The notes under the pieces were generated by a model. That model was given only the letters and a program-made list of their open reading frames with translations. It was not told the DNA's origin and searched no databases. 64,000 bases of DNA from Lepidodermella squamata (taxonomy: Eukaryota > Gastrotricha). Below, in pieces: positions 45,245 through 57,151 of this stretch. The stretch spans positions 124,001 to 188,000 of the forward strand of contig JBLDXI010000018.1 of assembly GCA_047495785.1 (NCBI GenBank), given 5' to 3'. The first letter of the stretch is position 1. The number at the start of each line of letters is the position of its first letter. The position numbers and the translations under genes are program-made.

Positions 45245-47017
45245 TGTACTTGCACAAACGATTTTGCACAAAAGCATTTGCACAAATGCAGTTGCACAAA
45301 ATATTTTGCACAAACTGCATTTTTCAAGCGGAATCAAGTTTAATAAGAAGGTCGTCGCTAGCTGCACCCGCGCGCTGGGTGCATTTAATTTGCTAGCTGC
45401 ACCCGAGGGTTATAGCTAGTTACACCCGGAAGATGCGCGAAAATAGCTGCGTGCACCTGGGCATCTGGGTGCGACTATTTTGCTACATACACCCAATACA
45501 TTTGATAGGACGGATATGAAATCACGGGTGCAGGGAGAAAAACCGCTACACCCTCTTAATCGCGCGCGGCGGCTAAAGAGCCGTTCATTGCGCGCTAATG
45601 AGTTAATAATCTGCCCGGTGCTGCTGATCAATAACATCAGTTGAAGAGTCGCGTTTTCGAGGCCTTGCAATTAATGGCTGAAAGCGTGCACGCAGGCGCA
45701 CCGCATCTACCTTTCGCTCGCGTTCATTAACACCACTAATCAATCTTCTCGAGCCTCGAGCCTCGAGTCTTCAGCGACATGAAAAATTACATCAATAACC
45801 AATTACCGCCCGGCTTCCTGCCTTGAACTCGCGCCCCTATTGCTTGATTTTCACCAGGAAATATAAGTGTTTCCCTCGTTGAACGCGGAATGCACCATGA
45901 TGGCCATGATTGCACCCGCAGCGGCGTAGTCGGCGCGGAAGAAAATGCAGAAATCGTAACCGCCAATGGTCGACTTCAAGGACGGCTTCCATTTCCGGGC
46001 GACCTACTCCGAGCGCTTGTTTCCAACTGGGGTGACTGTATATAGTGGGGTGACATTGACACTTTGACACTAATAGTAATTCCTAATTCCTACTCTCTGT
46101 TCCTCCAAGCTTTGACATGCCAAAATGGGGTGACTTTGGCATGCCGAAGACGGTAAGGTAAAGACCTCGCGAAAGGAGTACCGTGTTGGATAGCCTGGAG
46201 GTGGGGCATTATAATAATGACATATGATTAATATTCAATTAGGCGGCTTCGGTTTATCCGTCACCGAATAGTTTCATTTAATATTAATATAGAAATTGAA
46301 AAAATGCCGCGACATTACCTATTATGTCCTGTCCCAGAATGGGTTGTTATGATGCGCATTGTGCACATCCGGGCTGGCCTTTCCTTGGGCTATCCAACGG
46401 TACCCCACTCACGGGGTCCTTACCTTGCCATCTAAGTCTAAGTCACCCCAGGTACGTAATCTTGTTTAATTACTTCTGTACACCTTGCCGCCCCGACAGC
46501 TGGCTTCCTAATTCCTTATTGTTTGTACAGGGTGTAGCGAGTCAAATCGTCGCACCCACACTAACGCGCGGCATAGGGTGTAGCGAGCAAAATGGTTGCA
46601 CCCTTAGGGTGTAGCTAGCAAATAGGATGCACCCGCGTGTGGGTGCAAATAGCACACTCGTAATAAGAAAATTGAATATACCAGATTGAAGGCAAAGCCC
46701 ATGAGCATCAAAGACTGATTTCGGGCACTGATTTCTGAGATATTTTAATGCGTCCGATTCGAGTTTAAATTACAAGGGGTGGCGAGTTTCACGTTCGGAC
46801 GTAGGGCAATGATGAATTGAAGAAATGAAGCTGAAATCAATCAATCAACGATGCCATGTCCATTTTTTCTGCTACTATCACTGCGCTGCCCTTGCGTTAG
46901 ACAGTTTTTCTAGGCATTGAATGATGAAATCCGCTATGAAAATGGAGTTTGAGCAAAATATTTTGTGCAACTGCATTTGTGCAAATGCTTCTAAGCAAAA
47001 TCGTTTGTGCAAGTACA
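45245..47017. mobile_element. Non-autonomous element with iteron-like terminal inverted repeats
   Basis: About 1.8 kb. The ends (45245-45320 and 46941-47017) are inverse copies, each built from about five repeats of TTGCACAAA at 13-15-bp steps. Further inside, 45355-45490 and 46530-46660 carry repeated GCTAGCTGCACCC-type motifs, also inverse to each other. No transposase is seen. The family is not one I can name. Confidence 0.7.
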
Positions 47018-47729
47018 GGTAAATCACCGTTGAGTGCAGGGGGTTTGAGGGCATCAAAATCCACATAGTTCACATAATTCGCTGCATATCGCGCCAATAA
47101 TCGGTTTACCGGCATGTTAACGTCATGACGAAACGAACTCGTCTTAGGAATCTGGATCAGAAATCTGCGGCGCCGTGGGACGATCAGGTGGAGCGCCCGA
47201 CACGGCCACGCGAAAAAGTGTGATATCCGGCACGGTAAGGATATCACACAGGTTCGATGTAAAGGGCAAATAACAGTCAGGCAGAAATGATCCAAAACTC
47301 CTCATTTTATTATTATTGTATTTTTGGTATTTTTTACGTGTGGCACGCAGGCCGCTTATTGGTTGGTATGCGACCAATCGCGCTCGATTTGCGTTTCGGG
47401 CGTCCGCATAGCACAGTTTATAAAGGTGTCAGTGTCTCAATCCTTACTTTTCTTGTTTATTAGATAGCTTGTTTCGAAACCTTCCTCGATTGAAAAGCAA
47501 TGAATAAAGACATTAATTGCAAGGAGCAAATGTGTTTTGCTGCGATAAAAGGAATGTACTTTTGTATATGCGAGGGCTCGATTATAAGACCAGTCTTATA
47601 CATATTCGATTTTTTGTTCGAGACGGCCGTTTTTTCGAAAAGCAAACGAACAAATGACCAGTCTTAAGTATGAGCAAACAGGGAGTTGGATGCTCTTGTC
47701 ATGCGAGAAGTATAACGATCGACTTCTTG
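47018..47729. other. Intergenic, no gene seen
   Basis: About 700 bp without a supported gene or repeat. Confidence 0.4.
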
Positions 47730-48474
47730 GTGTAGGAACAAATAGACATTACGGAATAGGCTGAATTGCCACGAGTTGCCTTTCAGTTGCAAAGTCTCGC
47801 GTTTGCGAACGCAAGGCTATTGCCAAAAAATAGAGTTCTCCTGTGAAATGAATAAATTATAGCGCCCCAATTTTTGCGGCGATAGGAAATGAAACAAACG
47901 TCTCTTTGAGGCGAATAAAAAATTGATTTCATAAACAGGTACATACCGTACAACAGGTTCATTGACAACAGATTATTTATTTAATGAATAGAACACCGTT
48001 CCCATTTTTTTCAGGGCAAAAAAGTGTCTGCCATCGCATCTTTTTTCCCAAAAGAGTCTGCAAAATGATTTTGTCAAAAACTTGTTTATCGAACCAAAAG
48101 CAATCAAATACCAGAGTGGCTACTTCTATCCTCATCTGCGAGCGAAGCGAGCTTCATCTGACCATTTCTTTATTTAATTCCCTAAAAATGTTCTCCAAAT
48201 GCTTCAAAATTTCGAGAATTAAACGCGAAATAGGTCAGCTACAGCCATCATTATATGAAAACCATGAAGTGTCCGCCGAAAAAATAACCCTACCCCTTTT
48301 TCACCCTATTTTATATCCCCAAACGATAGGGATTATTTTTTGGTGTATGCCACTGAGCGTGGGCAAAAATCGAAACACTGGAATGGAAAAGCCGTCTTAA
48401 GGATCATAAATCATAAAAGTCACTCTGTGGATTTTTTGCTGATAGGATAAAAATTCTAATGTAAATACTTGGCA
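47730..48474 (+). repeat. Upstream part of the right arm of the inverted segmental duplication
   Basis: Inverse match to about 41511-42520, without the palindrome found there. A portion (about 47845-47990) also resembles 53400-53520, so a dispersed repeat with the block CAGATTATTTATTTAAT is included. Confidence 0.68.
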
Positions 48475-50129
48475 ATGAGTTATCAGGCACCAACTTATTC
48501 CTCTTTGAGGAAACAATCGACGGTGATTCCTTATAGTCCCAGATATGCGCCGTCGCCACAGTCGCCACAGTCGCAATTTTCTGATTTTTCATACTCACCG
48601 ACTCCTCTTGATCCGAAAAATCAAACATCGGATGTTCCGAATATGGCTAAAATCTTTGCCATCGCAACTTTGGTAGCTGCAATCCTTGTTGGCGGCTTTG
48701 TCGGAGCTTTCCTATCAGTTCCAGCTTTGCTGTATGCTTCGGAGCAACCACTTGATAGAAAGCGATATCGGCGATCGTTAGCCCTTTCTCTAGCAAGCCT
48801 TGCTATAACTACTACAATACTCATATTATGGCTTCTATGCCTCATCTGGCACTTCAATGCACCTTGTAAACAGGTTTCCTGTCCGCCATACCTATGCCTG
48901 TGCGCTGCTGAGTGCGCGCAATCTGATTCAACAACGAAATCGCCTAGTGCTGCAACTGCTTCAACGCTTAATTCGATTTGTCCAACAAGCTGCACTTACT
49001 CGCCTTACTCGTATGACTGTTTCTCGAAATGTGGGACAAGTTGCTGTCAAGGAAGCTCATCGTCAACACCGTCACTGGCGACAAAGGCGACTTCTCCTCC
49101 TCTTGTAGTTCCTGTTGTAATTCCACCCATGATCTACGTACCGAGTTCATCTTCCACGGAAGCTGCTACGTCAACAACAACACCGACGACCACATCAACC
49201 ACAACTAAAACATCGACTTCGACAACTACCCCAACGACCACTAAAACATCCACGTCTACATCGACTTCCACGTCAACTTCAACAACAACCCCAACCACCA
49301 CGTCAACGTCGACAACGACAACGACGACACCTACGACGACTACAACGACGACTACAACGACGCCCACAACGACGTCAACTTCGACAACAACAACGACGAC
49401 ACCTACGACGACTACAACAACCCCAACCACCACGTCCACGTCGACATCAACAACGACGACACCTACGACGACTACAACAACCCCAACCACCACGTCCACG
49501 TCGACATCAACAACGACGACACCTACGACGACTACAACAACCCCAACAACTACAACAACAACAACAACAACGACCACATCGCCTACAACTACTACTACAG
49601 ATCCTTATCACCAATCGACACCGTCAGATCTAACCAACTGCTTCAATACGTCTTTTAACAAATTTTTTGTACTTGAGGGGGCTTGGGACTGGGGCACAGC
49701 CTATGCGCAATGCGTGAATGCTAAAGCTCGTTTAGCCGTTGTCCTTTCCAGCTCGGATCAAAGTGTCCTTGCTACAAAGCTAAGTAAGATGTTGCTTGTG
49801 CTTTTAATTTTCCTTAATCAAGTAAAAATATTTCAGATGCGAGTATTCCTTTTGGTTGTAATGGTTATTGGTTCGCTCTTAAAAGAAACTCCACAAGCGG
49901 CCAGCTGTGGTTTGATTCAGTTGGCTGGGACCCAACAACTCCAGTCACGTACACAAATTGGTATGGCGGGCAACCAGATAGCAAAACCTGCGATGGTTCC
50001 CAGATAAGTCTAGGATGTATACGGCTAGTTGCTAGCAATGGTCAGTGGACCGATGTCGATTGTTCGCTATCGTCACCCATGAACGGAGCTCTTTGCGAGC
50101 GGCCAAATTGCGACGGTACGTGGGTCTAA
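48475..50129 (+). CDS. Membrane C-type lectin with Thr-rich stalk, copy 2 (QPD type)
   Basis: Exons are 48475-49783 and 49837-50129, giving 533 aa. The N-terminal region and both membrane segments are nearly identical to copy 1, and the Thr/Ser stalk is longer, with repeats of PTTTTTT. The second exon is more diverged. The lectin domain has GGQPD where copy 1 has GEPN, plus WTD in place of WND. QPD is the motif usually tied to galactose-type sugars, so the two copies probably differ in ligand. The frame and splice phase (phase 1) match copy 1. The region between the two genes holds a sulfite oxidase pseudogene and mobile elements. Confidence 0.85.
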
Positions 50130-50404
50130 ACTCCGAAATCTTGCGAACATGGAAATAATGACTGCTAACCACACGTGCGTTCCCGTGAAATGACATGAAG
50201 GTCTTCACCTTTCGAATAAATATTGTTGAACATTGCGCGTAAAAAATATTTTTCCAAGTCAGTCTTAGGCGGCTTGTTTTTAGCTTTTAACAATTGTGTG
50301 CAAAATGAAAGAATGGAAGAATGTTGAATAGATGTTAAAACGAAAATTGAAAATATCTTCTGATGTATAATTAGGTATAAATGCGAAATTCTGAGCAATA
50401 GGTG

Positions 50405-50815
50405 GCGCTTCGTTCCGCGTTCCGCGTCACCGCCTGTGAGGTCGCCTGTCTTCCTTCTCAACGCTCGCCTGCCGCCCGGCCCGCTCCCTGTCCCACAATG
50501 TTAGTCTTTCTCCTCTTTTTTCCTCCCCCTCCTGCTTATTTCCTTGTTTCTTCTTCTCACGTCCTCTACCTTCCGTCTCTGCTGTCCTATCACTAATCAC
50601 TAGCCTTCTGTCTTCTGCTGTGTCTGATAATTCCGCTCCTTGTGATAATTTCAGTATGTGCCCGTCCGGTGTTATGAGTGGCGCACTGTCCCGGACAAGC
50701 GCCTTTTCGTGCTGTGCCTGCGCCTTTTTTCTTACCTTCTAAATTGTACATTTTCATTAGGCATCATTCATCTGGAAAAAAGGACAAAATAAAAAGCTTT
50801 TCGTTTCGTTTCGTT
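50405..50815 (+). mobile_element. Jockey-like LINE, 3'-terminal fragment
   Basis: Plus-strand copy of the 3' end seen at 43966-44340 on the minus strand. It has the GAGGTCGCCTGTCTTCCTTC and CGGACAAGCGCCTTTTCGTG blocks and ends in GTTTCGTTTCG. Only the 3' UTR and the last codons remain. Confidence 0.78.
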
Positions 50816-51016
50816 AACACTTCCACTGCGGCGGGCAGCAATTACTGCCGGGTCTTAGACAGTCGTCGCGCTATTAAATTTAAACACGAAGATGTGCAAA
50901 CATTCTCTCGAACGAAATAGTCTCAACATTTATTTGAGAACCAGCATGATCGCATGACGTAAGAGCATCAATTACTTCGAATATCTGAACAAGGCTGGTG
51001 AAGATTGGGGCCTAAG

Positions 51017-51815
51017 CTAGGTTCACGGACTCTGCGACTGCGCGACAAGTGTCGCGGGTGTGTCGGACGAAAACAGCGACGCGACACACACAGATAGTCA
51101 CGCTTGAAAATTCTGTCGCGCGCGACTAACTTTTGTTTTGGCTCAATTGCGGGCCCACAGTAGTCCCGCCCGGCCCCCAAGCGTCGGTTGCGCAATTGCG
51201 GGTAAAAGCGGAACAAAATTATAGAAAACGTAAAAATAATTTTCAACAACATTTTGGCCGCGCGCGCAGAAGTCAAATGGCTACTTTCAAATATCGCGGC
51301 GGTTTTAATACTTCAATAAAATCTAAACAATTCTCTATCGAATGAATATGGGGGTTCTCGTGCGAAAAAATGAAAATAAAGCCTATGCGCTTATTATTGA
51401 GTTATTATTTATTATTAAACCAGTGTTTTGCGTGGGCGGCATTTGATCTTGAGCGGGGGCGGTTTATGGTTTATTATTATTATTGCCTTCTTGCCTTCAA
51501 CTTGTCGCGTTGTCGCGTTGTCGCGCTCAAAACAGGCGATTTTCACCCTCTCGACGCGACACGCGACAAAATCCATTGTTCTTTCTGTCGCTCGCTGTTA
51601 CGCAACGGCCGCCCAGCCCTATTGTTCGGGCGCCCGTCGCGTCGCTGAGTCCATGAACGCACTACCGTTTTGTCGCGCACAACACTGATGCGACACCCGC
51701 GACACGCGCGACACCGCTGAGTCCGTGAACAAGTGCGCGACTGTCGCGCGCGACACCGGATTTGTCGCGCCGCTCAGTTGTCGCGCGCGACAAATCGCGA
51801 GTCCGTGAACCCAGC
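51017..51815. mobile_element. Non-autonomous DNA element with GTCGCG subterminal repeats
   Basis: About 800 bp. Both ends carry GGTTCACGGACTC in inverse orientation. Many GTCGCG/CGCGAC words follow, several as perfect palindromes such as TTGTCGCGCGCGACAA. The interior is AT-rich and encodes nothing evident. Confidence 0.65.
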
Positions 51816-52129
51816 TCTAGAATTCACGACAGAGTTCGATTTCAGATGGAGTGCTGAACATTTTGGACCTCACTGTCATCGTGAAACCATCGGGAATTTC
51901 AAATCGATTCTACAGGAAACCCATGGCTCCTATCGCAATCTTTTACGCTAATTCTAATCATCCTCGTATACAAGGATGTATCAACGCCCGTATGCTATAG
52001 CATGTTGTATAATCACAGCTCTGAACTTTGCCAAGAAGGTTTTACAAAACTGTAGCCCTGACCAATATGATTTTGCCTGCTCCGTGATTTTCAACACCTT
52101 ACGTAATCTGGAATATTCTGATGATATCT

Positions 52130-53200
52130 CTAAAAGCATCTTAAAAAGAGCTCTGGTGGCTCCAAAAAATGTTTCCATGTCTTAAAATACTCTTGTTGTT
52201 TTTTGATGGATTTTTCAATGACAGCGCGACCCGCATTTGATGGTTGCGGCACAAACAACGCTTTGTTGAGGGCTTGCAACCAGCCTTGCATCGACACCTC
52301 TCCTTCGTCGTTGACGGCAGCCGCGGCCGCTACGCCTGCCTTCTCTTCAGCTTTCTGTGCCAAGGTCTTGTTATTGCAAGCCATCTCCGGGTGGCATTTT
52401 GTTGCATACTTTAAGCGGTTTTTCTTGCAAGGACAGCGGTCGGTTGAACAATCACCCTGGCATTCGCAAACACTTCAGTACCAGCTCCAAGAGCCGTAGT
52501 CACAGCAACTTTCTTCTCTCGTATTTCGAACTCCGCAATGTTCGAAGCCGCACATTGCAGGCCAAAAATAGCTTCAATGATACCTGCTCGTGTACCCAAA
52601 GTGGCTTGGTCGTTTTTGATAGAAACGACTTTTTGGATCAGTGCCGGTTCGATCCACCTTTGAGATAGGAATCACGACGAAGTCGCTAACTTTGGGATCG
52701 GCTTTCATTCGATCCTTCGCTTCCCAGATTTCTTTCTCAGACATTCGATTCTTCAAATATTTCTCGAAGTAAACAGATCGAGCACGAATTGACGGGATCG
52801 TATTGCCCAGGCGATCGGTTGTCAAGTTTCTAGGCCACGGAATGAACTGCCCCTCTGTTACTTTCTACTACTTCGGTTACGCGGTTCGGTTATGTCAGGA
52901 TGCAAGTCTAGATGTCATTCGAAACTACAGCCATCTCCTTAATCGGCAACGCTTAGGTCTATGTGCACTTGAACCCAGACGCCATCTGCCACCATGGGCT
53001 TCCCAACAGCCAGCTTCGGTAGCTTTTTGCCCCTGATACAGGCTGAACAGTTGGCCGCCAACTTTCGATCGGCGACACAGAACAACTGTCTGATGTTGTG
53101 CTTACGATCTGCAGATAAACCTGCAACGTGCCAGCCTGAGAACAAGCCGTTATAAACAGCTTCTTCTCAGCAGCGTCACGGGGCAGTAAAGCTCTTGGCA
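52130..53200 (-). pseudogene. Decayed KRBA2-like integrase gene (transposon-derived)
   Basis: Minus-strand fragments in shifting frames resemble integrase-type KRAB-A domain-containing protein 2-like genes. There is a zinc-binding-like CSACIRGKKLP followed by WVQVHIDLSVAD (about 53145-52939), then a segment RSVYFEKYLKNRMSE, then LGTRAGIIEA-like sequence. The Cys-rich end CSTDRCPCKKNRLKYATKCH leads into ACNNKTLAQKAEEKA. Several frameshifts break it. Confidence 0.5.
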
Positions 53201-53750
53201 TTTGAAATAGAAAATAAAAATTAATAAATTTTACAGAAGATAGAAATGCGTAATCGCATCAGGTAATTAGGTATTATTGTGCAATGCGTTATCGTTATAG
53301 ACAACCAGTTATTTCAAATGGGTTACCGTAATAACCTATATCGCTATCTTGGGCATATTGCCATTTGGGTTAACCCAATTGGCATTTGGGAGGATCGCTT
53401 ATAACGGTACGACAAATATATAGCGTCCAAAAAGTCTATTTAAGGCAAATAATAAAATGATTACATAAACAGGTACACAGATTCATTGACATCAGATTAT
53501 TTATTTAATAATAAATAATAATAATAAATGCCAAGCCGCTGGCCTGAGCACGGCGGGGAACAATAGCGCTGGTTCCCGTTGTTCCCTTGCATTTTTGAAA
53601 AGCCGGATTGTGATGATGTGATGGTGGTGGTGATGGTTTTTCCGTGCATATCAGGAATGACTATATAAAAGTGTACAGTGAAATTAGTGACCCGGAACAG
53701 TTGCAGTGTGTTCAAACACGTATCATTTTATTCGAAGAAAGCGGTCAAAT
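53201..53750. repeat. Intergenic with a dispersed-repeat copy
   Basis: About 53400-53520 resembles the duplication arms near 42290-42410 and 47845-47990 (TATAGCG, ACAGGTAC, TCATTGACATCAGATTATT). The part from about 53600 is the 3' flank of sulfite oxidase, with its polyadenylation signal (TTTTATT on this strand). Confidence 0.5.
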
Positions 53751-53753
53751 TCG

Positions 53754-55644
53754 CTAACACTCAATGACGACTTTGATTCGATGCCAAATGTTGTTCACTA
53801 GTCCTTTCGCGTTCCAAATAGCTTTGAGTAACTCTGGCTGCGAGTTTTGATGCGAATCTGTAGCCATGCAAGTTAGTTCCAGGGCCGAAACTTGATCCGG
53901 AATAGCTATCTCACAAGACCAGTGAACCCAAGTCCATTGCCTGAGCCCAGAAAAATATGACAAACATTTTCAAAAATGAAGGCTGTATCGAGACCTGTAT
54001 CGAGGAGAAGGTTTTGACTCGATGATTTGTGCTCGCTGCCAATTTTCGCCTCCATCAATCGAAACCAGCACTTTTTCGATGGAATTCCCGCCGCCACTGT
54101 ACGCAAAACCCCTAACCGTCAAGGGCGAGTCCCTTCGAGAAATGTTCGCCCCGTCCAGGGGTTGGACAATAGCTGATTGAACAGGTGATTCGTAGATGGG
54201 GCGGAACTGTAACATGTCGACGTCTTTCAGGTTGCGGATGAATGGAGGCAGCACGCGGTAATCGTTTTTGAACCAGTGGGTTGAACACTCTTCTGTCCCG
54301 ATTACGATTCGACCCAGCCATTTGATACTACTGGAAAATTATGAAAAGAATGGACTTCAATCTTTTCAGCTTAAAATTGCCTTGTTTCAAAGTTCGAAGA
54401 TAAGCTATAAGTTGCAATCTCTAGAATTTAAAAAAATACCGCGATCCAATACAACCGGGCATGATAACTCGAAGTGGAAAGCCGTGATCTGGCGGAAGGG
54501 GGCCTCCATTCATGCGGAACGCCAGCAGCACATCGTCCTTATCGCGCAGTAATTTATCCTTAGGAACCGATCCACTGAACGCAACACCACTTGAATCAAT
54601 GTCCAGACCTTCGAAAGTCAAGTGACGAATTTGCTCGTCTTTTTCCAAGTCGACCCCGCATCTCTTGAGAACGTCCATAAGGCGGACTCCGGTCCACTCG
54701 GCCGTGCTAATGGCGCCGACATCCCACGGCATGCCTTGAACAGGGGCGATTGAGGCCATGACCTGTCTCCGATTTCCGCCGCATTGAATTGTAACAGCGA
54801 GCGTGACGATTTCGAAATTTTTGGCTAGTGAAATTTCAAAAAGAAAAATATTTTTCAAAATAAATTTGTTGAAAAGGTACTACCATCATCGAGATCTGCC
54901 AAGCTGAACAGATGTTTGTTGTCCCTGATCGAGTCGTAAATTTCCAATCGATAAGTCGAAGCGTCAATTTGCGGGACAGGTAAGTGATTTTGAACATAAT
55001 GCAGCTCGCTGGGCGTGATGAATTGCGTCGCGAGGCTCACTTTGGGTGTCTCGGCGTTGAAAGGCTTCATTAGGACGACCTGCAGGCGCGGGTCACGCTC
55101 CGGGTCCGACGAAAATGGATCCTCACCCACCGCCTTTTGATTAGAATCACTTCCCTGGATGCAGTCATAAATGTAAGAAATATTGCACAAAATCGATAAA
55201 TAAAAATGTCAACATTTCAGGAAATTTAAAAATGACCCCATTTCGGACAATAGTATGAGGTGAAAAAGGTGGCTCAAATTTTGCCTCCAATGAAAATGGA
55301 AGGTTAAATAATTTTTTATTACAAATTTGGAAACAATTTCTCACATTTGATTTTTCAACGCCGTTGGATTCGACTAAATTGCCGATGCGCATCGATTCAA
55401 GAATAGCGTAAATTTCGTCGCTGTAGTGCACCGGGTACTCGGCCCAGTAGGAATCGATCGACGCCCCGGCGGCCTGCATCAGGTTGTCGTCGCCACCCGG
55501 GTGCTCGTCGACGTAGTCGGTCACGTCGTAGACACCCTGGCGGCACGTGACCCACACGCGCAGCCGGCGTTTGTTATGCTCGGCGACCTGTTTCAGCGTG
55601 TAACTTGGCAGCCCATCGACACAGCGGCCAACGCTTTCATCCAT
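53754..55644 (-). CDS. SUOX: Sulfite oxidase
   Basis: Exons in transcript order are 55644-55345, 55154-54884, 54824-54440, 54330-53995 and 53940-53754, giving 492 aa. The enzyme oxidises sulfite to sulfate in sulfur amino acid breakdown and passes electrons to cytochrome c. A cytochrome b5 domain (about residues 13-90) has heme ligands His48 (EHPGG) and His73. The molybdenum-cofactor domain has the Mo-binding Cys205 in VTIQCGGNRR and the GSRSIKWLGRIVI segment. The dimerisation domain ends with WTWVHW. No mitochondrial leader precedes the b5 domain in this model, so a 5' exon may be missing or targeting may differ. At the exon 4-5 junction the sequence RAQIIESKPSPRYRQW is unusual. At least two decayed partial copies lie to the left. 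Confidence 0.92.
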
Positions 55645-57151
55645 ATCAGCAGATAACAAATCGGGAATTCGGAGAAAATCTATTGAATTTCAACCGCGTC
55701 AAATGTTTAAAAAAAGCTGGAACAAGCGAAGTAGATGATTTGTCCGAAACTACGTCCGAAACAAGGAAAGACGAGTAAAGCAAGAGTAAAGCATCAGTTG
55801 TGCAACAATCGCGGAAGTAGTTATATTTTTCGAGACTAAGCTTTAAGCAAACATATGTTTAAAGTCTAAATGTTCAAAATGATTCATAAGCCGGGACTCT
55901 TTTGTCAAGACGCAATGGACGTGAAAGCGTGCGACTGCTCTCACCGACACGGGCTGGCCACTCGGAGAACATTCTACTGCCACGAGTTTCAAAGTTTAGA
56001 TTTTTCATTTTCCAATGCCGCGCTAGAAATTAGCCTGACAGCAGTTATAGCCAAGCAATGTTCTAGTACCTATGAGCAGACGCGTAATGGGTATTGATTA
56101 CCGATGAGCGAATCGGGTTCAAATGTTTGTAATCTTATGGCTAAATTTGTCCAGCCTGCGCTCGTCGATCGTCGCCTGGAGTTGTGGGCTCGAGAAACCT
56201 GATTTTTCCGCGGTCTTCAATCTTCAACGTTCTCAAATCAGTGATAAAATCGATATTTGTAATCAACAGTTGGATCAATCGGGCGAAATTCGGTAATTAA
56301 AATGTCGATCTTGAAAGAACCGCATTTTTAGCACCGGAACCAGAAATTGGGGCGTTACAAAAACTGTAAAATTACGTTCGCTCTTTGAGCGCCATCTCAA
56401 CCTTTTCTCTTTTCTCTCATTATCAACTTCAATTTTGAAAACAAAAGACATTTATTTGTCTCTAGAAGTCATGTTTATTGCCAACAGCAATTTAGAAATA
56501 GAACATTTTTCATATTCATGATTCGCTCTCAAACAAATGCTAATTTCAGGCGCTTTCACTACAGCTCTATAACAGTTTACAGGGCACAATTATCACAATG
56601 ATTATCACAAAATCTGTTTTTTCAAAATTCAGGTAGTAGGCAAAATTATTCCGAGTAAAAAGAACACACCAGTTTTTTGATATCAACATGATAATAAAAA
56701 TCAGGCAAGAAGTAGTCGTAAATAATTATCACAAGAAATGAGGAGAAATTTCATGAGGAGAAAGAAAATCAAAAATAGTATATCATCACAGCTGGAAATA
56801 AAAGAGATCACCACTCTGCAAGTTTCAATGAATTATCACAACATTTTTTTGATTCGAGAAATCACAGATAAAATAACAAGTTGCGGTAGTTGTAAAAATA
56901 GAAAAACGAAGATATCACGATTCGGCTGTAAGGATTCCTTTCAACTTGAAAAACTTGAAAAATTCCCATTTTTTTCAATCTAGAATTCGGCTATTTTTTC
57001 AAAGAATATTTCAATCGACTTCATTCTACAAATCGATTTTTCAAAATATTAAAAATTCAGAAAAATCGAATTGAAAATTTCGAAATTTCAAATTTTTATA
57101 AATTTGAAAATTTCAGAAAAATTCTTCGAGTTTTTTATCGAACCAAATGTA
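55645..57151. other. Intergenic, no gene seen
   Basis: About 1.5 kb, AT-rich toward the right. The short open frames (for example 55870-56097 +) show no family feature. Simple AAATTTC-type sequence occurs near 57000-57130. Confidence 0.45.
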
